From Hepsetus odoe (taxonomy: Eukaryota; Chordata; Actinopteri; Characiformes; Hepsetidae), in contig CM029380.1 in NCBI GenBank assembly GCA_017165825.1, positions 24,587,581 to 24,651,580 of the forward strand: a stretch of 64,000 bases of DNA, in the 5' to 3' direction. This document shows, piece by piece, positions 57,960 through 64,000 of the stretch (positions within the stretch are counted from its first letter, which is position 1; every line of letters begins with the position of its first letter). The notes under the pieces were generated by a model. That model had not been told where the DNA came from, made no database searches, and worked only from the letters and a program-made list of their open reading frames with translations. A program made the translations under genes and the position numbers.

Positions 57960-58740
57960 TTCCTATTAGGACTGTAATTTCGTGGCCCTAAAACCACTCT
58001 CCGGTCTCTTCCCTTTTGTATGATAATTCGGCACTAGACAGAATCGTCAGTTGTGGCAGGTAACTCTGAAATTTCATTAACACAAAACTCGTCGCATTAT
58101 CAGAGTTATGCGTTTGGGGTCGGGTCCGAAAAAGAGGGGGGAAAGATGAGAACGGCCTGGTCTCATTAATGGAGACCAAATAGTGGAATTAGCTTGAATC
58201 TAATTACAAGCCACACTATCTAATGTAAAAACATGCCTGTTTTTTTCTCCCTCTCTCTCTCTCTCATTCATTTTGACTAGTAATTAGTTTTGGCCTCTAA
58301 AATGCCACCCTTTAATCATGGGAAGGCAGATGTGATTTGCAGTGCAATTTAATCTTGCTTTAATGAAGAACTAATGGACGCATTGCAAATTACTTTTTTT
58401 TTCCTGTAGTGGAGAGAAAAATCTATTTCCTGCTTTTGAAAAGATCAAGAGTATCTTTGATAATGGCAAGAGCGGGCCAGGCAGCGGCCCTGCATCGAGC
58501 CAGCGCGCTCTTTCACTCCACTCCACCATTGAATGGAAAAGGAGGCCACAATTAGCAACAAAGCAGGGAAAATGCATCAGTACAGCAGAATCGCTCGCCG
58601 TGGCTCGACCCCCGGTGCCCACAGCCTTGTTAGAGGCAGGGCTAAAGTGTCATGCAGGAACAATAGGCCATGATAAATTACCCTTCCCCCTAAAAAAAAG
58701 ATGTACAGCTAATTTTCAATTATACCTATAAATGCATCCC
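57960..58740. promoter_or_regulatory. Candidate conserved non-coding element block
   Basis: Repeat-free apart from a short CT run, rich in homeodomain-type cores (CTAATTAC, TTAATGG, TAATTAG, CTAATTTT), a SOX-type AACAATAG at 58659-58666, and short ATGCAT palindromes. Open frames are short. The texture resembles vertebrate developmental enhancers. Unproven without alignment. Confidence 0.35.
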
Positions 58741-59214
58741 CAGATTGAAGAGAAATTGGATATGCATGGGGAACAAACTAATAGATTTGCACCTCCAGCT
58801 CAGCCCCATCTGCTTCGCCCGGAGCTCAAAACGCTGAAAGAGCATCGGATCCTAGACGGCAGGCGTGGAGATAACTGGATAACTCCTAAAGACGTGTCTC
58901 GTCAGGGTGTGATCAGGGTGCGGATCCATGCTGATCATAGCAGCAGGCCTGCTTTTACAGAGTGATGCTCTTCAGCAACATGTCACTACCTTAAACCCTT
59001 AAATGGTGAATGAATCTTCACCCACTTCGTCCAAGTTGTTGCCCTGGCAATACAGAGCGGCTGCGTCTAACGAGTTCATTAAAATCACGGCTGACGTTCT
59101 GCAGACCCTGCAAAACATCAAACACATCTAAAACAGTCATTTTGACCATTTTCACAGGAAACAGTCGTACAGTGTCAGAAACCACATAAAAGACGGTGAT
59201 CTCTCCACTGTAAT

Positions 59215-59790
59215 GTCTACTGTGAATTATTCATATCCATTATGAATTACTCAGCATACACTGTGAATAAAATAATCTTGGATTAATTATTTGGTATACT
59301 ACTATTGGTTCTACTATAAATTGTTCAGTAATTTCTTTGAATTATTTCATTTCTAATATGAACTCTTCACGATCTACAGTGGATGATTTATTTGCCACCA
59401 TGAACTGCTCAGCATCCACTATGTGATATTTAATAATTACTACAAATTATTTGCTACCCAACATCAATTATTTAATATCCTCTATGAAATATTCAGTAAC
59501 TGCTATAAACTTTTCAGTCTCCGCTGATGATGATTCAGTATCTACAGGAAACTTCAGTAATTCTGATGGTTTTTTCCAGTTTCTAATGGGAACTCTTCTG
59601 AATTCAGTTGCTGCCACACACACGCTGATCAGTATCCATTATGAATTATTCGGGAACTACTGTAAATTGTTCAATTGAATAATTCAGCAACTATTAGGAA
59701 TTATTCCGTTTCAATTACTAGCTATTCAGTTGCTACTGGAAACTTTTCAACATCCACTATGAATTATTCAGTAATTACTATGAAACCAGT
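59215..59790. repeat. Degenerate minisatellite of ATGAATTATTCAG units
   Basis: Some 20 imperfect units like CACTATGAATTATTCAGT, alternating with CTACTGTAAATTNTTCAG and GGAACTTTTCAG variants, spaced about 25-35 bases. Overlapping frames rich in NYSV and NFS peptides are products of the repeat, not a protein gene. Confidence 0.85.
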
Positions 59791-59879
59791 ATGTTACACC
59801 GTCTCCAAGCATTTAACATTTGCTGCGTTTCGAATAAAATCTCAGGCCGGCTCACAGCGAAATCCCATTTGTATATTAT

Positions 59880-60760
59880 GCTCCAGTGGGCGTCTGTAGC
59901 GGAGTCATTTGAGCAGCTCTAACATCATTTGCACAATTATGTTGTTCTTTTGGGCCCGAGCTGCTAAATGAGTGTACATTTCACGGGCAACGGAGGCCAG
60001 CAAGCCTCCCGAGTAAACCCAGGTGAGCTGGTCTTACGGGCACGTGATGAAATAAGGAATGGCCTGAATTCGCCATAAAATAACAGAGACTCGCGGCTGA
60101 ATAAGAGGATGTAAAACAGGCCGCGCCGAAACGGCCGCAGGAACGGTGGTGGCGGAAGGCGGGGGGATAGGCAAAGATAATATGGAGGGCTTGGCAAATG
60201 AGCACTTGAGTATCTTGGTGTGTACGTGTGCTTTTGGAAATGTGGCAGAAGATGAAAGCCTAATGGAAGTTGGCTTAACTCGTGAAACAGCCCTGCTATA
60301 TATCTGATTACTGCGGGGACAGTAATTTATTTTCTTAAATAAGGGAAAAATTGGATGGGATGAATGAAATTTCCCTGTCGTGGCGCAGCGATGGTACGGG
60401 TGGGGGATTATGTATTTCATAATCATTCATCAGCAGTGAGAGTGTTCAGGCTTAGCATAATGGAATTCGTAAACTGGTTAGTCTGAACATGAGGCAGTGC
60501 TATCAGCAGGGCCATAAACGCTGCCTGCAAACCCACTAACACACTTTCACCGCCACACCGCATTAGCTGCTCCGGCCGGGACATTTGATATATTTTTGGA
60601 CGAGAACACTTTATTACGTGTAACTCTACATGCTGTCCTGTTTGCCTGCCTCACTGCTGGGGGGACAGGCCTGCGAAAAGCTTCTTTTACATTTTTATAA
60701 ATCAAGAAACTCCGTTCAAGCTGGAGTGGGAGTGATAATTTAGATTTGAATGCTTTTGTT
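59880..60760. promoter_or_regulatory. Candidate conserved non-coding element block
   Basis: Repeat-free and moderately GC-rich, with GCCATAAAATAACAGAGAC, TTAGCATAATGGAATTCG and GGCCATAAACGCTGCCTG stretches and no sustained coding frame. Called only on texture and lack of repeats. Confidence 0.3.
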
Positions 60761-60890
60761 TGGCGTCTGATTCACCGATGAGGCTTCTGCAGCATGATTT
60801 CCGTTTTAGGTTTTGGAGTCTAAATGCTGTTCCTGTATTTGTGTCAATACTTATATATGATCAGCAATCTCATAAAATCCCTCCTACAGT

Positions 60891-61112
60891 ACTTGTGACT
60901 GTCATTGTGAACACAGAGAACCACAGCCAAATCCATCCTCTGTATTTAACACATTCACACACCGTCCAGCAGGGGGTAGACATAAGCAGCACCGGGGAGC
61001 AGTGATGGTGAGGGTACCTTGATCAGGGAAACCTCAGGGAAACCTACTGATCCAGGATTCGCACCCACAGCCTTCCGCTCCTGGGGCCTTGTCCCTAAAC
61101 ACTAGGACATTG
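60891..61112 (-). mobile_element. tRNA-derived SINE, type A
   Basis: Minus strand: reversed 3' end GACTGTCATTGTGAAC, GTCCAGCAGGGGGTAGAC, reversed box B and head (CTAAACACTAGGACATTGC). Confidence 0.8.
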
Positions 61113-62483
61113 CTAATATTGTGTGGTGCCACACCAACAACTCTGAGGCCTGGTCTCCACAGTCCCTCTAAAGGTGATCTGCGAGGTGGGTCCATGGATG
61201 GGACTAGATTGAGATGTTGGGAATTTGAAGGAACACCTTGAACTCTCTCTCAAAATGTTCCTGAACAATTTGTGCAGTTTTTGAGGCACTTTTGGTTGGA
61301 CATCCAACAAGACCTGCTGTGTTGACGCAGCTCTGACCCAGTCTAATGCTTCGAGATGAGGGGTTTCAGTCAGAGAGTTTGGGGTTCAATCCCCTGGCTC
61401 AGGAGGAAAATGTGGACAATGATGCTTCCCTCTCCTGCATTCTTAGCTGAAGAGCTCTTGAGCAAGGCTCATAGCTTCCACCAGAAGGTGGTATTGCAGC
61501 CCACTGCTCAAGGTATGTGTATTTGGATGGCTTACATGCAGAAGACAAATTCCCTGCTCACTGTTCACAGTTTATTTCAGGCTCAGATCCTTATGTTCAC
61601 CCAAACCTCCTGCTTCCAGCATCAACCTGCTTCCAGCTTCCAGCTTCAAGAACTGACCTTGAAATTACTGCCTGTTATCTCACATAGACACAGGTACCGA
61701 AGAGTCCCTACAGAGTGACACTTAAACATGGAATGTTTTATGCAGTTTTCTATTTATTAGTTAACTTGAACATTTTGGAACTTAGTTAAACAAAGATAAT
61801 GCACTATAACCTTTGTCTTTTAAATGTTTTAGAATTTTTGATAAAACTGAATGTAAAAAATGAACAAAAACCTAAAATGACTAGCTTTCGCACATGGCTG
61901 CACTGGGCGCTATATTGATACAGCAGGACGAAGAGTAAAGTGGGACGATGATGGTCCCGATGATGTTCGTGTGGGATTGAGATGTAAACTGTTGGGCTCT
62001 TATGTTTGCGCTGTAAATTTTGGGGCTTCATTTCAAAAACGGGTGACTATGAGAGGTGAAGTGACGCAGCGCTGTGGTGCGAATCCAGTTAAGGATGTAA
62101 AGCATTTAAACTCACTTTGGAATTTGTAAATGGGATATAAACATTCAGCAGAAAATGCATGATGGATTATTTAATATATTTTAAACGTTTTTAAGGCCGT
62201 CCCACTTTAATTCACAGGGGGCCGTTGGACGGGTGTTACAGACACTAAGGAGAGCTCTGCACTAATGAGCACTAATGAACCTCTCACGTTCATTATTTGC
62301 ATTTCTCGTTCTCAACAAATCTCTGAAAAAACAAAAACAAAAACATTTTTTGGGAGGCTGATTTGAGTGACTGAATGATTGGCTCTGTATATTGTATATA
62401 TATAAATATTTAATACAGAATAATTCCTTTTGGAAATATGAAATAATTCATAGCAAATATTTAGCCTTTCATATTGCATTATG
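61113..62483. other. Intergenic, no gene seen
   Basis: A possible old SINE-like piece near 61360-61560 (GGGTTCAATCCCC, CTTGAGCAAGG) accounts for the 120-codon plus frame there. The rest is AT-rich. Confidence 0.4.
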
Positions 62484-62690
62484 AGCGGTGTCCTTGTGTT
62501 TAGGGACGAGACCCCATAGTCAGAAGGTTGTGAGTTTGAGTCCCAGACCAGTAGATTGTCCTGAGGTTTCTTTGATGGAGGTACCGTCCCCATTACTGCT
62601 CCCTGGATGCTGGATATGTCTGCTCCCTGCTGGATGCTATTTGGTTCACTGTGTGTTCACAATGACTAACAGTCACTTGCACTAATTGCA
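62484..62690 (+). mobile_element. tRNA-derived SINE, type A, 5'-trimmed
   Basis: GCGGTGTCCTTGTGTTTAGG head remnant, GAGTTTGAGTCCC box B, the body and a short end; the last CACTTT units are weak. Confidence 0.75.
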
Positions 62691-63680
62691 CTAAATGAAA
62701 AACTTACCTCTGGATTCCTTTTCTGAATTATTGCAGTAAAGATTTAAAGTGTGAAAGTAAACATGAAGTAAAATATAAGCTTCAACCAGCGGAGGTTTCC
62801 AGTTGCCTGTGTTTCGTGTTTCTTACTTTTTAAAATTTCTTTTCTGTTTTTTAAAAACAGTGATCATGAAATGTATATTTTATAAGTGGCAAAAAAGCAA
62901 CAATGTCTGACTAGCAATGCTGGACCTTTACTAATGGATATCTACAGGCTGTGTAGTGAACCGGCTGTGCTGATAGATGTGGACTATAATTAATTGCATG
63001 TTAATAATCAGTTAATTATAAAATGATAGGAAATAGTTAGTAGTTTTGGAGTTTTTCATCTGTTTGTTTTGCCAAATTTCAGTCTTGAAATGAATAGTTA
63101 TCAACTAAAAGTGAAACGAATACAGTTTTCTTTAAAGATTATTTGGACAGAAAAGTGTAAATTCCCACTAATGCCAGAGTTTACTGGAGCGGTGTGTGAG
63201 TGAACTGCTGTGTCGTTTTGATAAAGGCAATTCTGTCCATTCTGAGTCTCTGCGTTTTTTTTGGTGAAAGTGAAGTGGGACAGTCTGTTAATGATGACCG
63301 TGATCAGGAGAAAAACTGTAAAGCAGAATTATTTTCACCACTAGGTGACACTAACAGGTTTCATCAAAGACATTTCTCAGAAAAACACATCTGACAGTGT
63401 TTCGGTCTCCAAACTGATCCCTCCATCCATCTCTTTCTCGCTCTGTCAGTTTTTCATCCAGTAAACAGGTACTGAAGTGGGATTACAACATCTGGGACGA
63501 ACACTTTCAGCTCAGAGATGGACGCCCGTCTCCAAGAGTTCGGCACAGTGAACAGTGAACTTCGGTTAGTTTGGATCACTAAACTGGTGCCGAACATCAA
63601 CCTGAATTAGTCTGAACTCACTTTAGGAACCTGTGAGGAGAGAGACCACTGCAAAGGAGAACCGACTCTCTGTGACCTAG
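62691..63680. other. Intergenic, no gene seen
   Basis: No repeat or domain recognised. The 64-codon frame at 63200 lacks coding features. Confidence 0.4.
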
Positions 63681-63685
63681 AGTCT

Positions 63686-64000
63686 CCATCCATCCATCCA
63701 TCCATTTATTTATTTATTTAAACCATTAATCCATTGATCTATTTGTTGATTAATCTATTAATCAATCCCTTCATCCATCCTTCCATCCATCCTGCCCAAG
63801 GACATCCATCCATTCATTCAAACCATCGATTGATCCATCTTTCCATTCATCATCCATCTATCAATCCATGTATTTATTTAAACGACTAATCCATTGATCT
63901 ATTTGTTGATTAATCTATCAATCAATCCATCCATCCATCCATCCTTCCTTCCATCCATCCTGCCCAAGGACATCCATCCATTCATTCAAACCATCAACTT
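63686..64000. repeat. CATC/TTTA-rich tandem repeat with a roughly 185-base higher-order unit
   Basis: (CATC)n blocks alternate with TTTATTTATTTAAAC and TTGATTAATCTATNAATCAA. A longer unit recurs: 63705-63815 and 63870-64000 share ATTAATCCATTGATCTATTT and CCTGCCCAAGGACATCCATC in the same order. Confidence 0.85.

Noticed and set aside
59451..59899. Two plus-strand frames of about 75 codons with repeated NYSV/NFS peptides
   Set aside because: They are translations of a degenerate minisatellite with variants and stops out of phase.
61356..61718. Plus-strand frame of 120 codons
   Set aside because: Overlaps SINE-like sequence (GGTTCAATCCCC, CTTGAGCAAGG) and has no recognisable domain.

Overview
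The window is vertebrate nuclear DNA and almost certainly teleost: spliced genes with GT-AG introns, many tRNA-derived SINEs, RTE-clade LINE copies of a kind common in fish, a chromodomain Gypsy LTR element, and long microsatellites. The SINE types suggest an otophysan fish (characin, catfish or electric-fish relative), but that is only an impression. One run of exactly 500 N (26514-27013) is an assembly gap. Layout: (1) 1-6.3 kb holds the last two coding exons of the serotonin receptor gene htr2b on the + strand. (2) 10.3-20.1 kb holds the first 16 coding exons of psmd1 (26S proteasome Rpn2) on the - strand; its remaining exons must lie beyond base 1, so htr2b sits antisense inside a psmd1 intron, as in mammals. 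(3) 23.5-25.0 kb holds a - strand gene that matches the C2orf72 family and keeps the human order C2orf72-PSMD1-HTR2B. (4) 26-41 kb is a transposon-rich block: the gap, a broken RTE (Rex3-like) LINE, an inverted solo LTR, a dead Gypsy provirus-like element with intact target-site duplication and two SINEs inserted into it, further SINEs, and a large near-perfect inverted repeat. (5) 41.6-49.6 kb holds ttc14 complete on the + strand in 12 coding exons. (6) 50-64 kb has no recognisable gene; it contains SINEs, an RTE fragment, minisatellites and several non-repetitive homeodomain/SOX-motif-rich blocks that look like candidate conserved regulatory elements. The four genes form no operon-like unit. 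htr2b is a GPCR, psmd1 and ttc14 are housekeeping genes, and C2orf72 is uncharacterised. The clearest items for follow-up are the two SINE groups that share one tRNA-derived head but carry different 3' tails, a perfect antioxidant-response-element match just inside psmd1 intron 1, a GC-AG intron and in-frame alternative splice sites in psmd1, the 72-bp-arm inverted repeat upstream of ttc14, and the TE-filled junction between the psmd1 block and ttc14. I found no convincing evidence of an undescribed multi-gene system.
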